In this document: in pieces, positions 10,001-20,600 of the stretch
How the letters are laid out: each line of letters opens with the position of its first letter
How positions within the stretch are numbered: the first letter of the stretch is position 1
Source: Brevibacillus laterosporus
Lineage (GTDB): Bacteria > Bacillota > Bacilli > Brevibacillales > Brevibacillaceae
DNA: 64,000 nt
NCBI RefSeq assembly: GCF_030489605.1
Contig: NZ_JAUKFY010000001.1
Span: forward strand, 124,001-188,000
Direction: 5' to 3'
Translations under genes and position numbers: made by a program
Notes under the pieces: model-generated
The model's input: only the letters and a program-made list of their open reading frames with translations
The model's database searches: none
Told to the model about the DNA's origin: nothing

Positions 10001-11644
10001 AGAAGGGGGCAGGATTATGTAGCCCCTACTAACCACGTGCAATCCATTTTATCTCAGGTTTGGACTGAAGTGCTTGGCATTGAAAATATAGGAATTCATG
10101 ATAATTTCTTTGAATTAGGTGGAGATTCAATTAAAGCCATCCAAATTTCAGCTCGACTTAATAAGCATAATCTCAAGGTTAAAATGCGGGAATTGTTTAA
10201 GAACCCGACGATTGCTGAGCTAAGTCTGCTTGTACAACAGATCGTTCAGGAGATAGATCAGGGTGCAGTAGAAGGAAATATTCCGCTTACACCGATCCAG
10301 CATTGGTTCTTTACCCAATCATTCCCGCAGGTCAACCATTACAATCAATCGGTTCTTCTCTTTAATGCTGAAGGCTGGGATCAGCAAAAAGTAGACAAAG
10401 CTTTTGAGATGCTAACCCAGCACCATGATGCATTGCGAATCGTGTATAGCCTGAACGAGCAAGAGGTTGTACAGCGTAACCGGGGATTGGGAGGCTCGAA
10501 TTATCGTTTTGAAATCATTGATGTAAGACAAGATGGGGAAGATCAGTCGAACTGGAAAGCAGCGGCGGATCGGATGCAGGCAAGTATGGATATCACGCAA
10601 GGACCTTTAGTGCAGATCGGATTGTTCCGTGCTAATGAAGGAGATTATTTGTTAATTGCCATTCATCACTTAGTGGTAGATGGGGTGTCTTGGCGTATCC
10701 TGCTAGAAGACTTCTATCATTTGTATAACGGAAACGATTCTCTGCCATTAAAAACGACCTCATTCCAAGCATGGTCTCAAAAGCTCCAAGAGTACGCCCA
10801 GAGCAAGGAACTAGAAAAGGAGCTTCCATATTGGCGCCATCAGGATGAAGCTATCACGGACTATGCCTTACACAAAGATATAGAAGCCGCAACCTCAAGC
10901 AAAACAACCTATGAGGAATTTTTAACTGTATCGATGTCTTTATCAACAGAGGAAACCCAACAGCTAGTAACAGAGGCTCATAAGGCGTACCAAACTGAAA
11001 TGAATGATCTGCTGCTTACGGCACTCGCTTTAGCTTTGAAGGAATGGACGAATAAAGAGCAATTGCTAGTTAGCATGGAGGGGCATGGACGTGAAGAAAT
11101 TCTAGAAAACGTGGATATCTCCCGTACAGTTGGTTGGTTTACATCAGAGTATCCAGTTGCCATTCATCTTGCGAAAACAGACATTTCGTTTGCCATTAAA
11201 CAAGTAAAGGAAACATTGCGTCGTGTACCTAACAAAGGGTTTGGCTATGGGATTCTTAAATATTTGGCAAAAGAGACGTTCAAGCTTAAGCCAGAAATTA
11301 GTTTTAACTATCTCGGCCAATTTACAGACAAAGAAGAGGGAAATTCCTCTTTAATGGGTGATCTGATCAGCCCGGCAAATACCAGTGAGCTGTCTCTGGA
11401 TATCAATGGAAGTATAGAAGCTGACAGACTGCAAATGCACTTTAGTTATAACTCTCGCGCGTACTATCCAGAAACAATCGCAGCTCTTGTTCAAAACTTC
11501 AAATCCTATTTGCTTGAGATTATTAATCATTGCCGGACGAAAGAAGGAGTAGAGCATACACCAAGCGACTTTGACATCAATGATCTCACCATGGAAGAAC
11601 TAGATGATATTTTTGATGACCTGGAAGAAGAGGTATACAAATAA
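4052..11644 (+). CDS. NRPS modules 2-3 (C-A-T-C-A-T-E): Leu/Val2, D-Orn3
   Basis: A 2530-residue synthetase. Order: C (HHAILDG near 145), A (YTSGTTGKPKG near 605), T (LGGHSLKAM near 991), C (HHIISDG near 1180), A (near 1646), T (LGGDSIKAI near 2023) and epimerase (HHLVVDGVSW near 2205). Module 2 pocket: DGFLLGGVFK, a branched aliphatic type (Leu or Val). Module 3 pocket: DSGFSGAVDK; the Asp at position 331 suits a basic side chain, and with the downstream E domain I read D-Orn. The first C domain differs from all others here (FPMSDIQLGMVYHSL; GLIENNRPI). It receives acyl-Thr, so it may belong to the modified-amino-acid class that dehydrates Thr to dehydrobutyrine; this is inference. The C-terminal acidic tail (EELDDIFDDLEEE) is a COM donor for the next protein. 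Confidence 0.94.
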   Translation: MSDKLSNSKDLFPMSDIQLGMVYHSLKHVHEAVYHDQFVYQIDDDSFDVHVLEQAMRMMVDKHDILKTSFHIEEFSTPVQVVHQEVSVRIDETDITHLGEKQKEHIHQYLAQDRQSPFDVTTAPLWRMRVFKLNASQVALVWIFHHAILDGWSVASFITELIDVYFKLKQKTCTLEPLHTTYKDYVIDQMLLSEQNELREYWIEELKDYKRLQLPVTVDENGGAHVTIVEKLDPQIINKCREIAQAHHIPLKTLCLTAFLSMMHMISYERDLTVGLIENNRPIIEDAEKVLGCFLNSVPFRAIIKKDMSYRELLEQTQQKLVEIKTYGRLSFAKIIEAIGDAGSERNPVFDCLFNFVDFHVFKGIKDHKVKFWLDGYEKTNTMFDFSVSTTMDDYFVRVVSALPEEDTVKLIKYYQRILEKITLHIDEKIDKRSILDEKESRLLLEEWNQTSVDYPDKQTLHKRFEEQVAKNEDQVALEYEDKKLTYKELNAKANQLARVLQKHNALPTQVVGLIAERSLEMIIGILGILKAGGAYMPIDPTYPAERIQYMLEDSRSYLLLVQKAEMIPAHYQGEVLILTEELWADETTENLELVNQPQDVANIMYTSGTTGKPKGILITHRNIMTTIINNGYIDIFSTDRILQISNYAFDGSTFDIYSALLNGATLVLVPKQTLMNTTDLLAIIKDSNITVALMTTSLFNTLVDLDVTSFQNTRKVLFGGEKASFKHVEKVLDYLGEGRLINGYGPTETTVFATTYTVDNTIKKLGSVPIGRPLNNTSAYIFGLDDQLQPLGVPGELCVAGECISPGYLNRSDLTADKFVDNPLKPGERMYRTGDLVRWLPEGVMEYMGRIDEQVKIRGHRIELGEIETKLLEHPSIRETVLVAKQDANGHSFLGAYLVTDNFCPVTELRNYLMETLPEYMIPSYFIELDSLPLTSNGKVDKRALPEPESQALHAYTMPENETEEKLVQLFQEVMDVERVGTQDSFYELGGHSLKAMLLVSRIHKDFGIKVPLKEVFSRPTVKELAAYLTGSEEANYIEIGAAEEKPYYPVTAAQKRMYIAQQWEDEEATSSYHMPFMMEITGPLQVERLQQTVKSLVARHESLRTSFHMIDEVLMQKIHEDVLWDLDIDIESVVASEQEIDEKMFRFLRKFDLSQAPLFRAKLIRVNASRHVLLLDMHHIISDGFSYQIFFDELTKLYQGEELPPLQIQYKDYAVWQHSKEQQKRLQQQEEYWLGQFQGEIPVLELPTDYQRPVDKQFAGALFTHGLSVDLTEKLRKLAIKEKTTLYTVLLTVYNILLTKYTSQEDLIVGTPIAGRPHADLDRVFGMFVNTLAIRTAPKAEHSFLAYLSAVKETVLGAYQNPDYPFEELVEKTLVQRDVSRNPLFDVMFSVEKLPSAVQFDDLRFCPRLFDWKKAKFDLDWTVVEGESLEVLVEYSTSLFERASIERMAKHFEHILEQILDQPDLSIAEIELLTEPEKQQILIEFNQSDKSFDREKTIQEQFEEWAEKSPHGIALVFKDKQMTYQELNQRANQVAHLLRANGVSANDFIGLMVDRSFEMIISMLGILKAGGAYLPIDPDYPEDRIDYMLSDSKAKILLKQFDQTAPASFEGKVISIDTPELLEMDVKNISKVNCSSDLAYIIYTSGSTGKPKGVLINHRCVINMQLTAETFGIYPSSRVLQFASFSFDSSVGEIFYTLLNGACLYLVEKDLLLSGNEFVAWLKKNRISSIPFISPSALRMLPYEDLPDLAYISTGGEALPADLVKAWGKNRVFLNAYGPTETTVDATVGICTPEGKPHIGRPVKNKKVYVVNRSNQLQPIGVPGELCIGGEGVALGYLNRPDLTQEKFVSNPFAPGERMYRSGDLVRWLPDGTIEYFGRLDDQVKIRGHRIELGEIETRLLEHPSIKEAIVIPRSDESKATYLCSYLITEDSWNAADLRKYLKASLPEYMIPSYFVELQELPLTPNGKVDKKALPKPEKQMRRGQDYVAPTNHVQSILSQVWTEVLGIENIGIHDNFFELGGDSIKAIQISARLNKHNLKVKMRELFKNPTIAELSLLVQQIVQEIDQGAVEGNIPLTPIQHWFFTQSFPQVNHYNQSVLLFNAEGWDQQKVDKAFEMLTQHHDALRIVYSLNEQEVVQRNRGLGGSNYRFEIIDVRQDGEDQSNWKAAADRMQASMDITQGPLVQIGLFRANEGDYLLIAIHHLVVDGVSWRILLEDFYHLYNGNDSLPLKTTSFQAWSQKLQEYAQSKELEKELPYWRHQDEAITDYALHKDIEAATSSKTTYEEFLTVSMSLSTEETQQLVTEAHKAYQTEMNDLLLTALALALKEWTNKEQLLVSMEGHGREEILENVDISRTVGWFTSEYPVAIHLAKTDISFAIKQVKETLRRVPNKGFGYGILKYLAKETFKLKPEISFNYLGQFTDKEEGNSSLMGDLISPANTSELSLDINGSIEADRLQMHFSYNSRAYYPETIAALVQNFKSYLLEIINHCRTKEGVEHTPSDFDINDLTMEELDDIFDDLEEEVYK

Positions 11645-11672
11645 CTAGGCAAAAATATGGAGTGATTTAGAT

Positions 11673-14600
11673 ATGTTTAGCAGAAGTAATGTGCAAAATT
11701 TGTATCGCTTATCTCCTATGCAAAAAGGGATCTTATTTCATTCCTTAAAAGATAAAGAAAATCATGCCTATTTTGACCAACTGATCTTTGCTTTGGAAGG
11801 CAAGGTAGAGCTTGAATATTTGGAAGAAGCTTTTAACCAATTAATCAAAAAGCATGATATTTTACGAACTGTTTTTCGCTACAAAAAAGTAAAAGAACCT
11901 GTACAAATGGTATTAAAGGAAAGAAGCTCCACTATTTATTTTGAAGATATTTCTCATCTTGAGACAGAAGAAAAAGCGAATTACATCAAGCAGTTTAAAA
12001 TGAGGGATCGGGAGAAGGGGTTTGACCTCTCCCGGGACCTTCTTATCCGAATGTCATTATTTAAGCTCGATCAGGAGCAGTATCAGTTAATAATGAGTAA
12101 TCACCATATCATCATGGATGGTTGGTGCCTTGGCATTATACTTAATGATTTCTTGCGTATGTATAAAGGAATTGTGAATCATACCCCTGTTCCATTCGAG
12201 CATGTGACACCTTACAGTAAGCATATTCAATGGCTGGAAAAACAGGACCATCAGGAAGCGAAGGCTTTTTATCAACAGCTATTAGAGGGATACGACAAAG
12301 TAACAGGTGTTCCACAGCAATTGGTACGGGCGAATCACGAAGAATATGCTCACGGACAATGCATCGTGAAATTAAATCAGGAAACAGCCGGCCGGCTGAT
12401 TGCCATAGCCAAAGCCTATCAGGTTACAGTCAATACCGTTTTCCAAACAATTTGGGGGATATTATTACAAAAATATAACAATACGGACGACGTAGTATTT
12501 GGATCAGTTGTCTCAGGCAGACCGGCAGAGATTCCTGATGTTGAAAAAATTGTTGGGCTGTTTATCAATACAATTCCTGTGCGAATCAAGGCTGATCAAC
12601 AAGAACGATTTGATACGCTGGTAGCCAAAGTACAGGAAATGGCCTTGGCTTCAGAATCATATGATTATCTTTCGTTGGCAGATATTCACCCGGAAGCCGG
12701 CGATTTTATCAATCATATTATTGCGTTTGAAAATTTTTATATTGATATGGACAGCTTTAATCAGCTTGCCGATAAAAAAGAGCTTGGTTTCTCACTCGCA
12801 TTCGCCACAGATCATCACGAGCAAACCAATTATGATCTAAGTGTGCAGGCGCAGATTGGTGATGAATCTTCCATTAAAATTTTATATAATGCCAAGCTTT
12901 ATACCTCGGAATACATAGCAAATGTAATTGATCATTTTGTTACTGTGGCTGACACAGTGGCTGCTAATCCTAGCATCCCTGTAAAGGAAATCGATATTTT
13001 AACAAAAGATAAAAAAGATCAGATCCTTTATGGTTTTAACAATACCTATGCAGATTATCCAAGAGAGAAGACTATCCATCAGCTATTTGAAGAACAAGTA
13101 GATAAAAATCCTAATCAGATTGCGCTTGTGTTTAAAGAAGAGAAGCTGACTTACGGTGAGTTAAATGCGAAAGCAAATCAGCTGGCATACGTGTTAAGAA
13201 AGCAAGGTGTACAGCCTAACGATGTAATCGGCATAATTACCGAACGCTCACCAGAAATGATCATAGGCATTTTGGCGATTTTTAAAGCAGGCGGAGCTTA
13301 TATGCCTATTGATCCTACTTATCCGGCTGAACGCATTCAATATATGCTACAGGATAATCAAACGAAGCTATTATTGGTGCAAAAGCAAGAAATGATACCA
13401 GCCAATTATCAAGGAGAGGTATTGTTCTTGACTCAGGAGAGCTGGATGCATGAAGAAACATCTAATCCGGCTCATACTACTCAAGCACAGGCTTTAGCAT
13501 ATGTGATGTATACCTCTGGTTCTACAGGAGAGCCTAAGGGCATTTTGACAACACATCAAAATATTATGAAGACAGTCATTCATAACGGTTATGTTGAGAT
13601 TACACCGGGAGATTGCTTGTCGCAGCTCTCCAATTATGCCTTTGACGGCTCTACCTTTGAAATCTATGGGGCATTATTGCATGGAGCTACATTACTTTTA
13701 GTAACAAAAGAGGCTGTACTCAATATGAATGAGCTGGCACGTCTTATCAAGAAGGAGCAAGTGACGGTTTCCTTCATGACGACTGCTCTGTTTAATACAC
13801 TGGTGGATTTGGACATTACATGCTTTCAATCGGTGCGAAAGGTGTTGTTCGGAGGAGAGCTTGCTTCGGTCAAGCATGTTCTGAAAGCCCTTGATTATTT
13901 AGGCGAGCACCGTGTTATCAATGTGTATGGGCCAACGGAAACTACCGTGTATGCTACCTATTACTCTGTAGATCACTCCATGCTGACGAGGGCATCTGTT
14001 CCTATCGGAAGACCAATTAATAACACGAAAGCGTACATTTTAAATACCGATGGACAGCCTCAGCCAATAGGAGTAGTCGGTGAGCTATGCATTGGCGGCG
14101 AGGGGGTAGCATGTGGTTATCTTAACCGTCCAGAGCTAACAAAGAAACATTTCGTGGATAATCCATTTGTCTTGGGTGAACGAATGTACCGTACCGGAGA
14201 TTTAGCCCGCTTTTTACCAGACGGCAACATCGAATACATGGGGCGGATGGATGAACAGGTAAAGATTCGTGGTCACCGGATTGAGCTGGGCGAAATTGAA
14301 AAGGTTCTTTTACAGCACCCAGCTATCAGCGAGACAGTGCTTCTGGCAAAACGAGATGAGCAAGGTCATTCCTACCTGTGTGCTTATGTAGTAGGTCAGG
14401 CATTTTGGACTGTTACAGAGCTGCGTCAACACTTGATGGAATCCTTGCCAGAATACATGGTGCCCTCCTACTTTATCGAGATTGAGAAACTGCCGCTTAC
14501 GGCAAACGGGAAGGTAGATAAGCGGGCGTTGCCTGAACCAGACAGAAAAATAGGCAGTGCTTACGTTGCTCCAGAGAATGAAACAGAGGAGAAGCTGGTT

Positions 14601-17600
14601 CAATTTTTCCAAGAGATTTTGGGTGTTGAGCGAGTTGGCACGCAGGATACATTTTTCGAGCTTGGCGGTCACTCCCTTAAGGCAATGATGCTTGTCCTGC
14701 AGATTCATAAAGAGATGGGAATTGAAGTTCCGTTAAAAGAGATATTCACACGCCCTACAATCAAAGAATTAGCGGCGTATATTCATAAGACGGATCGCTC
14801 TGCCTACAGCATGATTGAGCCAACCGCCAAACAAGAGTATTATCCAGTCTCCTTTGCCCAAAGACGAATGTTTGTGGTGCAGCAAATCAGAGATACGAAT
14901 ACAACCAGCTACAATATGCCGATTTTGCTAGAAATAGAAGGTGCTCTTGATAGGGAAAATGTGAGACAAACACTGAAGAAATTGATAGAGCGTCATGAAT
15001 CAATGAGAACCTCTTTCCACATGATTGAGGAGACCTTGATGCAAAAGGTGCATGATGATGTGGCATGGGAAATGGAGGAGATGGAAGCGTCCGAGGAAGA
15101 GGTTTATGCTTTGACAAAATCCTTCATTCGTCCTTTTGATCTCGGTCAAGCTCCATTGTTTAGAGCAGGATTAATTCGTGTTAATTCGAAGCGTCATTTG
15201 CTGCTGCTGGATACGCATCACATTATCTCAGATGGTGTATCTACTAACATCCTCTTTCAAGATTTTACGCAATTATATCGTGGGCGAGAGCTGCCTGAGC
15301 TTCGCATTCAATACAAGGATTTCGCCGTCTGGCAACAAGGAGAGGCTCAGCTTGCTCGTCTGCAAGAACAAGAGCAATACTGGCTGAACCAATTTTCAGA
15401 GAGTGTCCCTGTACTGGAGCTTCCTGCTGATTTTCCACGTCCAGCCATGCAGCAGTTTGATGGTGACGTATTGGACTTTGAATTAAATCAGCAAGTATGG
15501 CAGGAATTACAACAGCTCATTGTTAAAGAGGGCTGCACGGCTTACATGCTATTGCTGGCGGCTTATCATGTCTTGCTTTCCAAGTATTCGTCGCAAAACG
15601 ATATTGTGATAGGTTCTCCGATAGCAGGGCGGACAAATGCTGATTTGCAATCGATTGTTGGGATGTTTGTTAACACCCTGGCTATCCGCACCAAATCGGA
15701 GGAAACTCAGACATTCCGCGAGTTTCTGTCTACGATCAAACAACAGGTTCTTCAAGCTCAATCCAATGCAGATTATCCATTTGAAGAGTTGGTTGATCAT
15801 GTAAATCCAAGTCGCGATCTAAGTCGCCATCCTTTATTTGACACAATCTTTGTCATGCAAAACATGGATATAACAGAGGTTGCGATACAAGGTCTTTCCA
15901 TCGTAACGAAAGACATGGAATGGAAGCATTCAAAATTTGATCTTACATGGGCGGCTATAGAGAAAGATTCCTTACATTTTTCAGTTGAATATAGTACCCG
16001 TTTATTTAAGAAAGAAACAATCGAGCGGATGGCGAAGCATTTTGCCCATTTGCTAAATCAAGTGGCGGAAAATCCCGACTTGAAACTTACAGATATGGAA
16101 CTGGCAACGGATGCAGAAGTGAACCAGCTTTTGGAGGAGTTTAATAATACGGAAGCAGATTATCCGTATGATAAAACGATTCACCAGCAGTTTGAGCAGA
16201 AGGCAGAGGAAAACCCTGATCAGATAGCGTTGTTATTCAAGGATAAGGAAATTTCTTACGGACAGTTGAATGCAAAAGCCAATCAATTTGCTCGCGTCTT
16301 AAGAAAGCATGGGGTGCAGCCGGATCAAGCGGTTGGATTAATCACTGATCGTTCCATTGAGATGATGATAGGAATTTTGGCAATTTTAAAAGCTGGCGGA
16401 GCCTATTTGCCAATTGACCCTTCTTATCCGTTAGAACGGATTACCTACATGCTAGAAGATAGTCAGGCACAGCTTTTGATTGTGCAGGATACTGCTATGA
16501 TTCCGGAGGGGTATCAGGGCGAAGTATTGCCTCTAGTGGAAGAGTGCTGGATGGGAGAGGAAGCGTCCAACTTAGAGCTGATAAATGATGCCCATGATTT
16601 GGCGTATGTGATGTATACCTCAGGCTCTACTGGTAAACCGAAGGGCAACTTGACGACTCACCAAAACATTCTGGCTACCATCATCAACAATGGCTATATC
16701 GAGATCGCGCCAGCAGACCGCCTATTACAGCTATCTAACTACGCTTTTGACGGTTCCACCTTTGATATCTACAGCGCGCTATTAAATGGAGCCACTCTTG
16801 TACTGGTGCCAAAAGAGGTCATGTTAAATCCAATGGAGCTGGCGAAGATCATCCGCGAGCAGGATATTACGGTTTCGTTTATGACCACATCCCTGTTCCA
16901 TACTCTAGTGGAGCTTGACGTGACTAGCATGAAATCCATGCGCAAGGTTGTATTTGGCGGGGAAAAGGCTTCATACAAGCATGTAGAAAAGGCACTGGAT
17001 TATCTCGGAGAAGGGCGTTTGGTAAACGGATACGGTCCTACAGAAACAACCGTTTTCGCTACCACATACACAGTGGATTCTAGCATCAAGGAAACAGGAA
17101 TTGTACCGATTGGCCGTCCACTAAACAATACGAGTGTCTATATTTTGAATGAGAATAATCAACCGCAGCCGATTGGAGTGCCAGGGGAATTGTGCGTTGG
17201 CGGAGCAGGAATTGCACGTGGTTATCTAAACCGTCCAGAGCTCACGGCAGAGCGCTTTGTGGATAACCCGTTTATTGTCGGAGATAGAATGTATCGGACG
17301 GGAGACATGGCTAGATTCTTACCAGATGGCAACATTGAGTACATCGGACGAATGGATGAACAGGTGAAGATTCGCGGACATCGAATTGAACTGGGCGAAA
17401 TTGAAAAAAATCTTCTGGAGTACCCTGCTATCAGTGAAGCGGTACTTGTCGCAAAACGTGATGAACAAGGCCATTCCTATCTGTGCGCTTATGTCGTAAG
17501 CACGGATCAGTGGACGGTGGCTGAGGTACGTCAACACCTAATGGAGGCTTTACCAGAATACATGGTACCATCCTATTTCGTTGAGCTTGAAAAGCTGCCT

Positions 17601-20600
17601 CTTACTTCCAATGGCAAGGTAGACAAGCGTGCATTGCCTGAACCGGACCGAGTGATTACCAATGAATACGTTGCGGCAGTCAATGAGACAGAGGAGAAGC
17701 TCGTTCAGTTTTTCCAAGAGATTTTAGCTTTAGAACGAGTGGGAACGCAGGATACATTCTTTGAATTGGGTGGTCATTCCCTAAAAGCAATGATGCTGGT
17801 TTCAAGAATACACAAGGAATTAAAAATAGAGGTTCCGTTAAAAGAAGTATTCGCCAGACAAACCGTTAAAGAATTAGCAGCCTATATCAGACAGGCTGAA
17901 CAGTCTGATTACAGCGAAATCCAACCGGCCATGGAGCAAGAATACTACCCAGTATCTAATGCGCAGCGACGGATGTATGTTGTTCAACAAATGAGAGATG
18001 TGGAAACAACAGGCTACAATATGCCGTTTTATTTAGAAATGGAGGGTGCTCTAGAGGTAGAAAAGCTATCTCTAGCTTTAAAACAACTAATTGAGCGTCA
18101 TGAATCATTACGAACCTCCTTTCATATGGCTGATGATGAATTGATGCAAAAGGTACATGCAGAAGTCGCATGGGAGATGGAAATGATTCATGCCGCAGAG
18201 GAAGAGGTTCAACAGCTTACCGATTCCTTTATGCGTCCTTTCGATCTTGCCAAGGCGCCGTTATTCCGTGCGGGACTCATTCAAATCAATCCGAAACGAC
18301 ATTTATTGATGCTGGATATGCATCATATCATCTCAGATGGGGTATCGATGAATGTATTGTTCCAGGATATAACGCAGTTGTATCAAGGGATAGAGCTGAG
18401 TCCTCTCAAGATTCAATACAAGGATTTTGCGGTATGGCAACAGGGAATGGCTCAGGTTGTCCGTTTTCAGGAGCAGGAAAGGTATTGGTTAAACCAATTT
18501 TCTGGTGACCTACCAATTTTGGAAATGGTAACTGATTATCCACGTCCAGCCATACAGCAGTTTGACGGAGATTCCTGGTCCTTTGAAATCGATGCCAAAG
18601 CATTGGACAGCATAAAGCAATTGTCAGCTAAGCAAGGAACTACGTTGTATATGACTCTGTTGGCGATTTATCAAATCCTGTTGGCTAAGTATACCCGTCA
18701 AGATGACATCATTGTCGGAACTCCGATTGCAGGAAGGCCGCATGCAGACACAGAGAGCATTGTGGGGATGTTTGTCAATACGCTAGCCTTGCGCGGTCAA
18801 CCAAAAGAAGAGCAGTCTTTCATCTCCTATTTATCAGAAGTGAAAGAAAATGTACTGCAGGCCTATGCCAATGCTGATTATCCATTTGAAGAGTTGGTGG
18901 AGAAGCTGCATTTACAAAGAGATATGAGTCGTCATCCATTGTTTGATACGATGTTTGTCTTACAAAACATGGATATGTCCGATATAAATATTTCTGGTCT
19001 AAAGCTTCATTCACGTGATTTAAACTGGAAAAATGCAAAATTTGATATGACCTGGATGATAGCCGAACAAAATAATCTATTGATTTCGGTTGAGTACAGC
19101 ACCAGCTTGTTTAAACGTGAAACCATCCAAAGGCTGGAAAAGCATTTCACTTATTTAGTAGAACAAGTGGCTAAGCATCCGGATTGCTTACTCAGAGATT
19201 TAGAACTCACAACAGACGAAGAAAAACAGCAAATACTGACGGTATTTAACGACACTGCTACTGATTATTTGTCAGATTTATCCATTTGTCATCTGTTCGA
19301 ACAACAAGTACAGCGTTTTCCAGATCGGCCGGCACTTGTGTTTAAAGACAAGCAGCTCACATACAGTGAGTTCCATGCAAAAGTAAATCAATTAGCTCGG
19401 GTACTCAGAAAGAAAGGTGTACAGCCTGATCAAGCAATTGGCATTCTTACGGATCGATCGCTTGAGATGATGATAGGGATTTTCGCCATCCTAAAAGCAG
19501 GCGGAGCTTATATGCCAATTGATCCTTCCTATCCAATCGAACGGATCGAGCACATGCTAGAGGACAGTCAGACTAAGTTGTTATTGGTGCAAAAAACGGA
19601 AATGATCCCTACTAGCTATCAGGGGGAGGTATTACTCCTAGCAGAAGAGTGCTGGATGCATGAAGATTCGTCGAATTTGGAGCTGATCAATAAAACACAG
19701 GATTTGGCGTATGTGATGTATACCTCAGGCTCTACTGGTAAACCGAAGGGCAACCTGACGACTCACCAAAACATTTTGGCCACCATCGTCAACAATGGCT
19801 ATATCGAGATCGCGCCAGCAGACCGTCTATTACAGCTATCTAACTACGCTTTTGACGGTTCCACCTTTGATATCTACAGCGCGCTATTAAATGGAGCCAC
19901 TCTTGTACTGGTGCCAAAAGAGGTCATGCTAAATCCAATGGAGCTGGCGAAGATCATCCGCGAGCAGGATATTACGGTTTCGTTTATGACCACATCCCTG
20001 TTCCATACTCTAGTGGAGCTTGACGTGACCAGCATGAAATCCATGCGCAAGGTTGTATTTGGCGGGGAAAAGGCTTCATACAAGCATGTAGAAAAGGCAC
20101 TGGATTATCTCGGAGAAGGGCGTTTGGTAAACGGATACGGCCCTACAGAAACAACCGTTTTCGCTACCACATACACAGTGGATTCTAGCATCAAGGAAAC
20201 AGGAATTGTACCGATTGGACGTCCACTAAACAATACGAGTGTCTATGTCTTAAATGAAAACAATCAGCTTCAGCCGGTTGGAGTACCAGGGGAATTGTGC
20301 GTTGGCGGAGCAGGAATTGCACGGGGATATTTAAACCGTCCAGATCTGACAGCAGAGCGTTTTGTGAAAAATCCTTTCGTGTCAGGAGATAGAATGTATC
20401 GCACCGGTGATTTAGCACGTTGGTTGCCGGATGGAAACATTGAGTATTTAGGACGGATGGATGAGCAGGTTAAGGTGCGCGGTTATCGAATTGAACTGGG
20501 TGAAATAGAGACAAGATTATTGGAGCATCCTTCTATAAGCGCAGCGGTTTTACTAGCAAAGCAAGATGAGCAAGGGCATTCGTACCTATGTGCTTACATC

